Assembly (NCBI GenBank): GCA_963975885.1
Contig: CAXBIS010000010.1
Span: 1-64,000 of the forward strand
Direction: 5' to 3'
Source of the DNA: Pseudazoarcus sp963975885
Lineage (GTDB): Bacteria > Pseudomonadota > Gammaproteobacteria > Burkholderiales > Rhodocyclaceae
Length of the DNA stretch: 64,000 nucleotides
Both the position numbers and the translations under genes were made by a program. The notes beneath the pieces were generated by a model, which had not been told where the DNA came from, did no database searches, and was given only the letters and a program-made list of their open reading frames with translations. Positions 1-10,357 of this stretch are shown here, one piece after another (the stretch's first letter is position 1; each line of letters opens with the position of its first letter).

Positions 1-1
1 C

Positions 2-220
2 GAGCTCTACGGCCTGCTCAAGCGCCCTGACGAGAAGTACGTCACCGAACGCGCGTATGACAATCCCAAGTTTGTCGAGGACATGGTGCGCGATGTCGCC
101 GGTCTGCTCAACGCAGAGACTCGCATCGTTGCCTTCGCGGTGGAATCGGAGAATTTCGAGTCCATCCACAACCATTCGGCCTACGCCATCATCGAACGCG
201 ACAAGCGCCTCGCTGCATAA
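2..220 (+). CDS. folE2: GTP cyclohydrolase FolE2, C-terminal part
   Basis: Only the last 72 codons lie in the window; the gene begins before base 1. The frame ends in ESIHNHSAYAIIERDK followed by a TAA stop. The ESIHNHSAY block is characteristic of the FolE2 (COG1469, type IB) family. FolE2 converts GTP to 7,8-dihydroneopterin triphosphate, the first step towards folate and queuosine, and can use metals other than zinc. A perfect GCAA-capped hairpin lies 24 bases after the stop and probably ends this transcript, so the SYLF gene that follows is likely a separate unit. The identification rests on this C-terminal block alone. Confidence 0.85.
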   Translation, partial: ELYGLLKRPDEKYVTERAYDNPKFVEDMVRDVAGLLNAETRIVAFAVESENFESIHNHSAYAIIERDKRLAA

Positions 221-243
221 GCGGGGATCCGCGTTCTTTCCTG

Positions 244-269
244 GAACGGCGACCGCAAGGTCGCCGTTC
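244..269 (+). terminator. stem-loop after folE2
   Basis: A perfect 11-bp stem (arms 244-254 and 259-269) with a GCAA tetraloop lies just downstream of folE2. It is followed by a T-rich but interrupted tract (TGCGTTTGT). It is probably an intrinsic terminator with a weak U-tract. Confidence 0.6.
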
Positions 270-384
270 TGCGTTTGTACTCGTGCGGTACCGCACACTG
301 CGGCGCATTCGCATGGTCTATCATGGAGTTCGCGAAAGTCGCCACTGTGGCGGATCGCAATCCACCCCGACCAAGGAGCGAACG

Positions 385-918
385 ATGAAAAAAACAATTC
401 TGCTTGCACTGCTCGCGCTGTGCGTGAGCGTCACTGCGGGCGCTGCGTCCAAGGAAGAGATCGACGCTGAGGTCAGTGCGGCGTTGGTGGCCTTCGAAAA
501 GCAGACCCCGGCCGGGCATGAACTGGCCAAGAGTGCCTCCGGCATGCTGGTCTTCCCGAACGTCGTCAAGGCCGGCATCGGCGTTGGCGGGGAATACGGC
601 GAGGGCGCCCTGATCATCGACGGACAGACCGTGGCCTATTACAGCCTCGCTTCGGCCTCGATCGGCTTCCAGCTCGGCGCGCAATCCCGCAGCCAGATCA
701 TGTTGTTCATGAATGACGAAGTGCTGGCCAAGTTCCGCGACAGCGAGGGCTGGAAGGCAGGCGTCGACGGCAGCGTCGCGGTCGCCACGCTGGGCGCCGG
801 GGGCGGCATCGACACCGAAACGGCTCAGAAACCGATCATCGGTTTCATCTTCTCGGGCAAAGGCCTGATGTACAACCTGACCTTCGAAGGCTCGAAGATC
901 ACCAAGCTCGATCGCTGA
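385..918 (+). CDS. secreted SYLF-domain (Ysc84/DUF500-like) protein
   Basis: Protein of 177 residues. An N-terminal signal peptide (KK followed by a hydrophobic stretch, likely cut near residues 20-21 after AGA) precedes a single SYLF-type domain, with the typical SASGMLVFPNVVKAGIGVGGE segment, a repeated pattern of glycines and a C-terminal FSGKGLMYNL segment. SYLF domains bind lipids in eukaryotic proteins; the role of the bacterial secreted versions is not established. The start at 385 is chosen because AAGGAG lies 7 bases upstream and the signal peptide begins there; an upstream ATG in the same frame at 304 would add a non-hydrophobic leader. The gene stands alone between folE2 and the convergent argJ. 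Confidence 0.8.
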   Translation: MKKTILLALLALCVSVTAGAASKEEIDAEVSAALVAFEKQTPAGHELAKSASGMLVFPNVVKAGIGVGGEYGEGALIIDGQTVAYYSLASASIGFQLGAQSRSQIMLFMNDEVLAKFRDSEGWKAGVDGSVAVATLGAGGGIDTETAQKPIIGFIFSGKGLMYNLTFEGSKITKLDR

Positions 919-930
919 TCCCGCTACCCT

Positions 931-975
931 GCAACAGGCCGAGTTGAGGCGCGCATCCGCAACCCGGCCGGTTGC
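931..975. terminator. hairpin between convergent SYLF gene and argJ
   Basis: Arms 931-946 and 960-975 form a 16-bp inverted repeat with two mismatches and a 13-base loop, filling the short gap between the two convergent stop codons. It could end transcription from both sides. There is no U-tract, so efficiency is uncertain. Confidence 0.5.
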
Positions 976-977
976 TC

Positions 978-2216
978 CTAGCTACGATACTCCGCGTTGA
1001 TCTTCACGTAGTCGTACGAGAAATCGCAGGTCCACACCGTCGCAGTCGCCTCGCCGCGAGCAAGCGCGATGCGCACGCCGATTTCCGCGCGCTGCATGAT
1101 GCGCGCACCGTCCTCCTCGCGGTATCCCGGTGCGCGCCCCCCTCGTTCCGCGACCAGCACGTCCTCGCCACCGCTCGCCAACCATACCGAAACCTTGCCG
1201 ACGTCGAGATCGTCGATGCCGGCATAGCCCACGGCCGCGAGAATGCGACCCAGATTGGGGTCGGATGCGAAGAAGGCCGTCTTCACCAGCGGCGAATGCG
1301 CCACCGCATAGGCCACGGCACGGCATTCGTCGCGGTCGCGCCCGCCTTCGACGGCGACCTCGATGAACTTGGTCGCGCCCTCGCCGTCACGCACCAGCGC
1401 CTGTGCCAGCTCGATGGCGATGCCGGCCAGCGCCTCACGAAAAGCCGCGTAGCCGTTCGAGTGCTCGTCGACGATTTCCGTATTCTCGGCCTGGCCGGTG
1501 GCGATCACGACGAAGGCATCGTTGGTCGATGTGTCACCATCGACCGTGATGCTGTTGAACGAGAGATCGGCGACTTCGCGCACGAGACCTTCGAGCACAT
1601 CCTGCGCGATGTGCGCATCGGTGGCGACGAAGCCCAGCATGGTCGCCATGTTGGGGCGGATCATGCCCGCGCCCTTGCTCATCCCGGTCAGCGTGACCGT
1701 GCGTCCGCCCAGTTCGACGCTGCGCGAAGCGGCCTTGGCCACCGTATCGGTGGTCATGATCGCGTGCGCCGCATCGAACCAGCCATCCGCACGCAGATCG
1801 GCTGCAGCCGCCGGCAGGCCGCCGAGCAGTCGATCGACGGGCAATTGCTCAAGGATCACACCGGTGGAAAACGGCAACACCTGGTTTGGTGCGACTTCGA
1901 GCAGCTTCGCCACCCCTTCGCACGTCTCACGCGCCGCTGCCATGCCCTGCTCGCCGGTACCGGCATTGGCGATGCCGGTGTTGATCACCAACGCCCGCAC
2001 GCTCGCCTGCGCCAGATTCGCACGACACACGTGCACCGGAGCCGCACAGAATCGGTTGCGGGTGAACACCCCGGCCACACGACTACCTTCGGCCACTTCG
2101 ATCAGCGTCAGGTCACGCCGCCCCTTCTTGCGGATGCCCGCCTCGGCGATACCGATGCGCACACCGGCGATCGGCGCAAGGCTGGCGGCGGACGGGGTGG
2201 CGTAATTCACGGGCAT
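978..2216 (-). CDS. argJ: arginine biosynthesis bifunctional protein ArgJ (glutamate N-acetyltransferase / N-acetylglutamate synthase)
   Basis: Protein of 412 residues, the normal family length. ArgJ transfers the acetyl group from N-acetylornithine to glutamate and, in the bifunctional form, also makes N-acetylglutamate from acetyl-CoA, giving a cyclic arginine pathway in the cytoplasm. The self-cleavage site is visible as KGAGMIRPNMAT-ML, with Thr192 as the expected nucleophile after processing into alpha and beta chains. The MTTDT motif is at about 154-158. The gene follows secA on the same strand, 219 bp downstream, with a strong hairpin between, so it may have its own promoter. Whether it is mono- or bifunctional cannot be read from the sequence. 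Confidence 0.95.
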   Translation of the reverse strand: MPVNYATPSAASLAPIAGVRIGIAEAGIRKKGRRDLTLIEVAEGSRVAGVFTRNRFCAAPVHVCRANLAQASVRALVINTGIANAGTGEQGMAAARETCEGVAKLLEVAPNQVLPFSTGVILEQLPVDRLLGGLPAAAADLRADGWFDAAHAIMTTDTVAKAASRSVELGGRTVTLTGMSKGAGMIRPNMATMLGFVATDAHIAQDVLEGLVREVADLSFNSITVDGDTSTNDAFVVIATGQAENTEIVDEHSNGYAAFREALAGIAIELAQALVRDGEGATKFIEVAVEGGRDRDECRAVAYAVAHSPLVKTAFFASDPNLGRILAAVGYAGIDDLDVGKVSVWLASGGEDVLVAERGGRAPGYREEDGARIMQRAEIGVRIALARGEATATVWTCDFSYDYVKINAEYRS

Positions 2217-2340
2217 GATGCGACTCCGGCAGGAAGGTTGAGGATGCGGAAAGTATTTGGGTGACCCAGTTTACGCGAGCGCCAACCGAACGGGTAAGGG
2301 CCGGTCGGCACTCGACACCCCGGCCGTACCCGCACGAACA

Positions 2341-2370
2341 GAGGCCCCGGTGCATATGCATCGGGGCCTC
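2341..2370 (-). terminator. 30-bp near-perfect palindrome between secA and argJ
   Basis: The arms GAGGCCCCG / CGGGGCCTC flank a centre that contains ATATGCAT, giving a palindrome with only one mismatched symmetric pair over 30 bases. It lies 65 bases past the secA stop. It has no T-run on either side, so it may be a hairpin terminator or mRNA 3'-end stabiliser rather than a classical intrinsic terminator. Confidence 0.5.
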
Positions 2371-2435
2371 CTTGCAGGGTCACGCTCGCCGCACCCGACA
2401 TGGCCGAAATGCGACACGGGGAAGACAATGCTTGC

Positions 2436-5180
<2,745 letters not shown>

Positions 5181-5213
5181 GGATGTGTGGTGGGTCGAAT
5201 CGGCAAATGCAGT

Positions 5214-5219
5214 AGTGTA
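5214..5219 (-). promoter_or_regulatory. possible secA -10 element
   Basis: TACACT on the minus strand lies 33 bases upstream of the secA start in the secA-dciA divergent gap. No good -35 hexamer accompanies it, so this is tentative. Confidence 0.25.
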
Positions 5220-5298
5220 GCATGCAGCCGATGCCCACTCATGGCGCGTGTTCCGCCGCGAACAGGCGCCCCGCAACCCTCTCGCCAGGACCGCCTCG

Positions 5299-5733
5299 AT
5301 GTCCGAACCCGTCCAGCGCTTTCTCGGCAGCGGCGAGACCCTCGCCCGGCTGCACGATCACGCGCGCACGCTGCGTCGCCTGCAGGCGGTGCTCGCCCGC
5401 TCGCTGCCCGGACCACTGGGAGAAGCGTGCTCGGTGGCCAACCTCAAGGGTGAGAGTCTGATCCTGATCGCGCGCAGTGGCAGTGTGGCTTCGCGCATCC
5501 GCCAGATGGCCCCGAGCCTGGCCGCAGCGATGGCCGCCGAGGGTTTCGCGGTTGCCCGGGTCGAGGTCAAGGTCGGTGTGACGGTGGAGCCCGAAAGTCC
5601 GCCATCCAGACCATCACGTACCGTGGGGGCGGCCGGGCGCGAAAGCCTGGAGAAGCTCATTGCACAGCTGCCGGAGGGAGACGCGCTGCGCGCATCGCTG
5701 CAGCGACTCGTGGACCGCAGCCGCGCGGAGTGA
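5299..5733 (+). CDS. dciA: DUF721 protein, probable DciA replicative-helicase loader
   Basis: Protein of 144 residues beginning MSEPVQRFLGSGETLARL, with the conserved DUF721 pattern: an N-terminal helix region, the LPGPLGEACSVANLKGESLILIARSGSVASRIRQ core, then a variable charged tail. DciA is the ancestral protein that helps load the DnaB helicase in bacteria lacking phage-derived DnaC/DnaI; a dciA-secA-lpxC neighbourhood is common in proteobacteria. The start at 5299 is preceded by AGGA at 5287-5290. An in-frame ATG at 5248 would add an unsupported leader. The stop codon abuts that of the convergent small membrane protein gene (TGATCA, 5731-5736). Family assignment is fairly secure; the helicase-loading role is by family knowledge. 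Confidence 0.8.
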   Translation: MSEPVQRFLGSGETLARLHDHARTLRRLQAVLARSLPGPLGEACSVANLKGESLILIARSGSVASRIRQMAPSLAAAMAAEGFAVARVEVKVGVTVEPESPPSRPSRTVGAAGRESLEKLIAQLPEGDALRASLQRLVDRSRAE

Positions 5734-5922
5734 TCAGCCGCCGGGGTTGGCGAAACGCTCGAACACGAACGTCAGCAACACCGCCAGAATCACCAGCAGC
5801 GCGCCGATGAAAAGATTCCAGGCGTACTGGCGGTATTTCGGATCGCCGGTGAACAACCACGCCAGCAAGGTGCCGCCGATGGCGAGCAGTGCAGCCAGGA
5901 CGACGATGCGAATCACGAGCAT
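5734..5922 (-). CDS. small two-helix inner-membrane protein
   Basis: Protein of 62 residues with two hydrophobic helices (about 2-25 and 36-56) joined by a short hydrophilic loop (GDPKYRQYAWN). It is predicted to be an integral inner-membrane protein with both ends on the same side. I do not recognise a named family. It lies between dciA and lpxC; its stop codon abuts the dciA stop. Codon use resembles its neighbours and the frame is intact, which supports a real gene. Confidence 0.65.
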   Translation of the reverse strand: MLVIRIVVLAALLAIGGTLLAWLFTGDPKYRQYAWNLFIGALLVILAVLLTFVFERFANPGG

Positions 5923-5981
5923 CGCACGCGCCTCGCAGCCAGAGAAGAAATCGTAGCGAGCAGAGACTTAATCACAGGCGC

Positions 5982-6905
5982 TCAGGCAGCCAACGGCTCG
6001 GCGCCGAAACGACGACTGATCGCCACGGGCGTGTCATCGACCGTATCGAAGCTGACCAACTCCCAGGCGCTGCGGTCTTCGAGCAGGGCGCGCAGCAACT
6101 CGTTGTTCATCGCGTGACCGGACTTGTGGGCAGTGTAGGCGGCCAGCAGCGGACGCCCGCACAGGTAGAGGTCGCCAATCGCGTCGAGCACCTTGTGCTT
6201 GACGAACTCGTCCGCATAACGCAACCCCTCGCTGTTGAGCACGCGGTGCTCGTCCATCACGATGGCGTTGGCCAGGCTGCCGCCCAGCGCCAGTCCGTTG
6301 GCCTGCATGAACTCCACGTCCTGCATGAAGCCGAAGGTACGCGCGCGCGCGATATCCCGCTCGTAGGAGTGCTCGGCGAAATCGACAACGACGCGGGTGG
6401 CGGTGCCATCGACCGCAGGGTGATTGAACTCGATCGAGAACTCGAGCCGGAAACCGTCGTAGGGCTCAAGACGCACCCACTTGTCGCCGTCGCGATACTC
6501 GACCGGCCTGATGACGCGGATGAAGCGCTTGGGCGCGGCCTGCTCGTCGATACCGGCCGAACGCAGCAGGAACACGAAGGGGCTGGAACTGCCGTCGAGA
6601 ATCGGGATCTCTGGCGCATCGATGTCGACATGGACGTTGTCGATACCCAGCCCGGCCAAGGCCGACATCAGGTGCTCGACCGTACCCACCTTGGTGGTGC
6701 CGCGCTGCAGACCCGAGCACATGCGCGTATCGCAAACCGAGTAGGGGTCGGCGGGCAGGGACACGACCGGCTCGAGGTCGACACGGTGAAAGACGATGCC
6801 TGCATCCGGCGCCGCAGGGCGCAGGGTCATGGTGACCTTTCGGCCCCCGTGCAGACCGACGCCGGTGGCGGTAACAACGGATTTGAGCGTGCGCTGTCGA
6901 ATCAT
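5982..6905 (-). CDS. lpxC: UDP-3-O-acyl-N-acetylglucosamine deacetylase LpxC
   Basis: Protein of 307 residues, matching the 300-310 residue LpxC family. This zinc enzyme removes acetate from UDP-3-O-acyl-GlcNAc, the committed step of lipid A synthesis in the cytoplasm. Visible zinc and catalytic motifs are EHLM with His78, the HKVLDAIGD segment (His and Asp ligands) and KSGHAMNN near residue 264. The N-terminal MIRQRTLKS and GVGLHGG are also typical. It follows ftsZ by 144 bp, with a strong hairpin between. LpxC is usually controlled by proteolysis of its C-terminus; the C-terminal tail here (RRFGAEPLAA) ends in small hydrophobic residues compatible with that, but this is only suggestive. Confidence 0.97.
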   Translation of the reverse strand: MIRQRTLKSVVTATGVGLHGGRKVTMTLRPAAPDAGIVFHRVDLEPVVSLPADPYSVCDTRMCSGLQRGTTKVGTVEHLMSALAGLGIDNVHVDIDAPEIPILDGSSSPFVFLLRSAGIDEQAAPKRFIRVIRPVEYRDGDKWVRLEPYDGFRLEFSIEFNHPAVDGTATRVVVDFAEHSYERDIARARTFGFMQDVEFMQANGLALGGSLANAIVMDEHRVLNSEGLRYADEFVKHKVLDAIGDLYLCGRPLLAAYTAHKSGHAMNNELLRALLEDRSAWELVSFDTVDDTPVAISRRFGAEPLAA

Positions 6906-6983
6906 TCGCGACTCCCGATTGGAACGTCCATTCTAGCCTGCATCGCCGTTCGGGTCACGCCGGTGGCGGCCCAAAGCGATACA

Positions 6984-7027
6984 GGCGCCGCACTCGGGAC
7001 CGGAGGCACGGGTCCGAGTGCGGCGCC
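6984..7027 (-). terminator. long hairpin downstream of ftsZ
   Basis: Arms of about 17 bp (GGCGCCGCACTCGG-GACC against its complement, one bulged base) enclose a loop of about 9 bases, 23 bases past the ftsZ stop. In the direction of transcription it is followed by TGTATCGCTTT. It probably ends or attenuates the cell-division transcript before lpxC. Confidence 0.6.
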
Positions 7028-7049
7028 CGTAGGGCGCGGTCCGGGCCGG

Positions 7050-8195
7050 TCAGTCGGCCTGGCGTCGCAGGAAGGCGGGAATGTCGTAGGTTCCCATGCC
7101 GTTGGTGCTCATCGCCTCGACCTTGTTGCGGCGATTGCTGCGCATCACGGCCGGCACGTCCGAGCCCTGTTCCTCGGCATAGCCGCCGTCACCGTAGGTG
7201 CCGGTGCCACGCACGACCTGCATCACCGGCTGACGACCGGCGGCCTGCGAACCCAGACCGGTCGCGACCACGGTCACGCGGATGCGGTCTTCCATGTCGT
7301 CGTCGAAGACCGTGCCGTACTTGACGAAGGCTTCCGGCGCGGCAAAGGCCTGCACCGTCTTGACCGCGTCGCGCACCTCGGACATCTTCAGCGCGCCGCG
7401 GGCGGCGGTGATGTTGATCAGCACGCAACGCGCGCCCGACAGTTCCGTGCCCTCGAGCAGCGGGCTGACCGCGGCCTGCTCGGCCGCGATGCGTGCGCGA
7501 TCCAGGCCCGAAGCCTCGGCCGATCCCATCATCGCGCGGCCCATCTCGCCCATGGCGGTACGCACGTCCTGAAAGTCGACGTTGACCAGGCCCGGCACGT
7601 TGATGATCTCGGCGATGCCGCCGACCGCGTTGCGCAGCACGTTGTCGGCCGAACGGAAGCAGTCCTCGAAGCCGGCATCGTCGCCGAAGACCTCGAGCAG
7701 CTTGTCGTTGAGCACGACGATCAGCGAATCGACGTGACGCGACAACTCCTCGACGCCACTCTCGGCCACGCGCAGTCGATTTTCGAAATCGAAGGGCTTC
7801 GTCACCACACCGACGCACAGAATACCCTTCTCGCGCGCGATCTCGGCCACCACCGGCGCGGCCCCGGTGCCGGTGCCGCCACCCATGCCGCCGGTGATGA
7901 AGCACATGTGCGCACCGGCGAGCGCGTCGGCGATCACGTCGGCCGATTCCTGCGCGGCCACGCGCCCGGCTTCGGGCTTGGAGCCAGCGCCCAGGCCACT
8001 GGTGCCCAGCTGCACCTTGGTCGGCGCGAGGCATCGCTTGAGTGCCTGCGCGTCGGTGTTGGCGACGACGAATTCCACGCCCTGCACGCCTTCGCGAATC
8101 ATGTGGTCGACGGCATTGCCGCCGGCGCCACCGATGCCGATCACCTTGATGACCGTTCCGGTCTGCTCCTTTTCCACGATTTCGAACGTTGCCAT
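7050..8195 (-). CDS. ftsZ: cell division GTPase FtsZ
   Basis: Protein of 381 residues. FtsZ polymerises into the cytokinetic ring and hydrolyses GTP. The tubulin signature GGMGGGTGTG lies at 102-111, with IGGAGGNAVD at 21-30 and a synergy-loop region near NNVRTAMGEMG-like sequence (NVDFQDVRTAMGEMGRAM). The conserved C-terminal peptide DIPAFLRRQAD, which docks FtsA and ZipA-type partners, is intact after a short linker. The start at 8195 is set by an excellent AGAGGAGG ribosome-binding site 7 bases upstream; the frame extends upstream without FtsZ-like sequence. It follows ftsA after 132 AT-rich bases, the only gap in the division cluster. Confidence 0.98.
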   Translation of the reverse strand: MATFEIVEKEQTGTVIKVIGIGGAGGNAVDHMIREGVQGVEFVVANTDAQALKRCLAPTKVQLGTSGLGAGSKPEAGRVAAQESADVIADALAGAHMCFITGGMGGGTGTGAAPVVAEIAREKGILCVGVVTKPFDFENRLRVAESGVEELSRHVDSLIVVLNDKLLEVFGDDAGFEDCFRSADNVLRNAVGGIAEIINVPGLVNVDFQDVRTAMGEMGRAMMGSAEASGLDRARIAAEQAAVSPLLEGTELSGARCVLINITAARGALKMSEVRDAVKTVQAFAAPEAFVKYGTVFDDDMEDRIRVTVVATGLGSQAAGRQPVMQVVRGTGTYGDGGYAEEQGSDVPAVMRSNRRNKVEAMSTNGMGTYDIPAFLRRQAD

Positions 8196-8327
8196 TGTCG
8201 AGCCTCCTCTGAGTTCCCGCTCACCAGCGAACTGACCCGCCATTTAGTGAGCTCTTTGCAGTCTATAACTAAATAGCCTGTTTTTACAGGCAGAATTTTC
8301 AAAAATCACGCGTACTCGACGCGCCTT
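8196..8327 (-). promoter_or_regulatory. AT-rich ftsA-ftsZ gap, likely ftsZ promoter region
   Basis: This 132-base gap is far more AT-rich than its surroundings and holds a small perfect inverted repeat, GCCTGT-TTTT-ACAGGC, at 8276-8291. On the minus strand TTGAAA and several TATTTA/TTATAG-like hexamers occur but none is ideally spaced. It is the natural place for an ftsZ-proximal promoter, as found in many proteobacteria. Confidence 0.4.
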
Positions 8328-9560
8328 TCAGAAATTGCGCTCCAGCCAGGCCCGGGCACGCGCGACCCAGTCGCGCAGATTGCCCGGATCACGGCCGATG
8401 AGGCCCCTCCGCCGCTGGGCCTGACCCTCGATCACCAGTCCCATCGCGGTCGCGTAGTACGGCTGGCACACGACGTCGGCCAGCGGGCCGCGATACTGCG
8501 GCGCACCGATTCGCGCGGGCAGATGGAAGACTTCCTCGGCCAGTTCGACCATGCCGTTCATCACCGACGAGCCGCCGGTCAGCACCACGCCGGACGAGAG
8601 CAGCTCCTCGTAGCCGCTGCGCCGCAGTTCGGCCTGCACCAGTTCGAACATCTCGGACACCCGCGGCTCGATCACATCGGCCAGCCGCTGTCGCGACAGC
8701 GCGCGCGCCGGGCGGTCGCCGACGCCGGGCACCTCGATCATCTGTTCGGGGTCGGCCATCGAATGCATCGCGACGCCATACTGGATCTTCAGCTCCTCGG
8801 CCTCCGAGGTCGGGGTGCGCAGGGCCATCGCAATGTCGTTGGTGATCTGGTCGCCGGCCACCGGCAGCACCGCGGTGTGACGGATTGCGCCCTGCGTGAA
8901 CACCGCGATATCGGTCGTTCCACCGCCGATGTCAATCAGGCACACGCCCAGATCCTTCTCATCCTCGGTGAGTACCGCGTGGCTTGATGCCAGGGGCTGC
9001 AACACGAGGTCAACCACTTCCAGGCCGCAGCGACGAACGCATTTGACGACGTTCTGCGCGGCCGACACGGCGCCGGTGACGATGTGCACCTTGACCTCGA
9101 GCTTGACGCCGCTCATGCCGATGGGTTCACGCACGCCGCCCTGCCCGTCGATGATGAACTCCTGGGTGAGGATATGCAGGATTTGCTGTTCGGCCGGGAT
9201 CGGCATCGCGCGGGCAACTTCGATCACGCGCTCCACGTCGAGCGGGCTGACCTCCTTGTTGTCCTTGATCGCAACCATGCCGTTGGAGTTGAAGCTCTTG
9301 ATGTGGCTGCCCGCAATACCCGTGAAGACGTCGCGGATCTTGCAGTCGGCCATCATTTCGACCTCCTGGATCACGCGCGAGATCGCGTCCACGGTGGCCT
9401 CGATATTGACCACGACACCGCGTTTGAGTCCGCTCATCGGCTGGGTGCCCAGGCCGACCACTTCCAGTTCGCCGTCGGGCAACGCCTGTGCGACCAGGCA
9501 GGTCACCTTCGACGTGCCGATATCGAGTCCGACGACGAGTTCCTTGCTTTCCTTGCTCAT
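8328..9560 (-). CDS. ftsA: cell division protein FtsA (actin-like membrane tether)
   Basis: Protein of 410 residues. FtsA is an actin-fold ATPase that anchors FtsZ filaments to the membrane and recruits later division proteins. The phosphate-1 motif VVGLDIGTSKVTCLV is at the N-terminus, and phosphate-2 LIDIGGGTTDIAVF and the adenosine motif GVVLTGGSSVMNGM follow in order. The C-terminal helix DWVARARAWLERNF is amphipathic and is the expected membrane-targeting sequence. The start at 9560 overlaps the ftsQ stop by ATGA, implying translational coupling; the longer in-frame extension is arginine-rich shadow of ftsQ. Confidence 0.97.
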   Translation of the reverse strand: MSKESKELVVGLDIGTSKVTCLVAQALPDGELEVVGLGTQPMSGLKRGVVVNIEATVDAISRVIQEVEMMADCKIRDVFTGIAGSHIKSFNSNGMVAIKDNKEVSPLDVERVIEVARAMPIPAEQQILHILTQEFIIDGQGGVREPIGMSGVKLEVKVHIVTGAVSAAQNVVKCVRRCGLEVVDLVLQPLASSHAVLTEDEKDLGVCLIDIGGGTTDIAVFTQGAIRHTAVLPVAGDQITNDIAMALRTPTSEAEELKIQYGVAMHSMADPEQMIEVPGVGDRPARALSRQRLADVIEPRVSEMFELVQAELRRSGYEELLSSGVVLTGGSSVMNGMVELAEEVFHLPARIGAPQYRGPLADVVCQPYYATAMGLVIEGQAQRRRGLIGRDPGNLRDWVARARAWLERNF

Positions 9561-10357
9561 TGCTTCCCTTTGCCTTGCTCCGGCGTGAGCGCCGGCGTCA
9601 GTGCGAATCCACGCTGGTAGCGCAGGTCGGCGAGCGCCACGGGCACGCCGACGCGCTCGCGTGCCTCGGGCCACAGGCGTACGAAACGCACCAGCCGCTC
9701 GGCCAGGGGTGCGCGTTCGCGATCACGGCCGAGCAGGATCACCAGGCCGTCATCCATTTCCAGCTCCCACGCCTCACGCGGTGACAGCCACAGGCGCTTC
9801 ATGCGCATTCCCAGCGGCTCGACCAGCGCCGAGAACTCCCGATGCCGCGCGAACAAGTGTCCGGCCGACCCCTGCGGGCCGGAGAACAACGGCAGATCGG
9901 CGTTGCTCGCGGCCACGAAGACTTCGCCCTGGCGATTGACCAGATGCACCTCGTCGCTGCCGGCCGGCGTCCAGTAGGCGACCGCCTGCTGCTCCTCGAG
10001 ACGCAGCTCCAGTGCGTCCGGCCAGCGCCGACGCACCTCGGCGCGGCGTACCCAGGGCAGTTTCTCGAGTGCCTCGCGCACCTCGGCCAGTTGCACCGTG
10101 AAGAAGTTGCCGGTCACCGAGGAGCGCGCGGCGTATTCGATCTGGGCAGGCGTGACCTGCCCCGGCGGCGTCACCACGACCACCTCGCGCAGCGGGAAGA
10201 ACGGGCGACTGGTCAGCCACGCGACAAAGGCCCAAGCGAAGGCCAGCGCCGCGAAGAACATCAGCGCGTCGGAGATCACGTCCAGTGTCGCCGGACGATC
10301 CCACAGCCCCTGACGGCCGTTCGGACGCGGCGCGCGGCCGCTGCGACGCTCAGCCAA
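9557..10357 (-). CDS. ftsQ: cell division protein FtsQ
   Basis: Protein of 266 residues. FtsQ is a bitopic inner-membrane protein that links FtsL/FtsB to the early divisome. The layout is a basic cytoplasmic tail, one membrane helix (about 28-48), a POTRA domain starting at REVVVVTPPGQVT, and a beta domain to the C-terminus. The start is TTG at 10357: no ATG or GTG lies upstream in frame, GGAGGGGG sits a few bases before it, and it overlaps the end of ddl by 8 bases. The first internal ATG would fall inside the membrane helix. A weak start codon could keep FtsQ at the low copy number known in other bacteria. Confidence 0.92.
   Translation of the reverse strand: MAERRSGRAPRPNGRQGLWDRPATLDVISDALMFFAALAFAWAFVAWLTSRPFFPLREVVVVTPPGQVTPAQIEYAARSSVTGNFFTVQLAEVREALEKLPWVRRAEVRRRWPDALELRLEEQQAVAYWTPAGSDEVHLVNRQGEVFVAASNADLPLFSGPQGSAGHLFARHREFSALVEPLGMRMKRLWLSPREAWELEMDDGLVILLGRDRERAPLAERLVRFVRLWPEARERVGVPVALADLRYQRGFALTPALTPEQGKGKQ

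Noticed and set aside
5889..8276. A 795-codon plus-strand frame over lpxC and ftsZ
   Set aside because: Antisense shadow of two conserved genes, no recognisable protein family and no ribosome-binding site.
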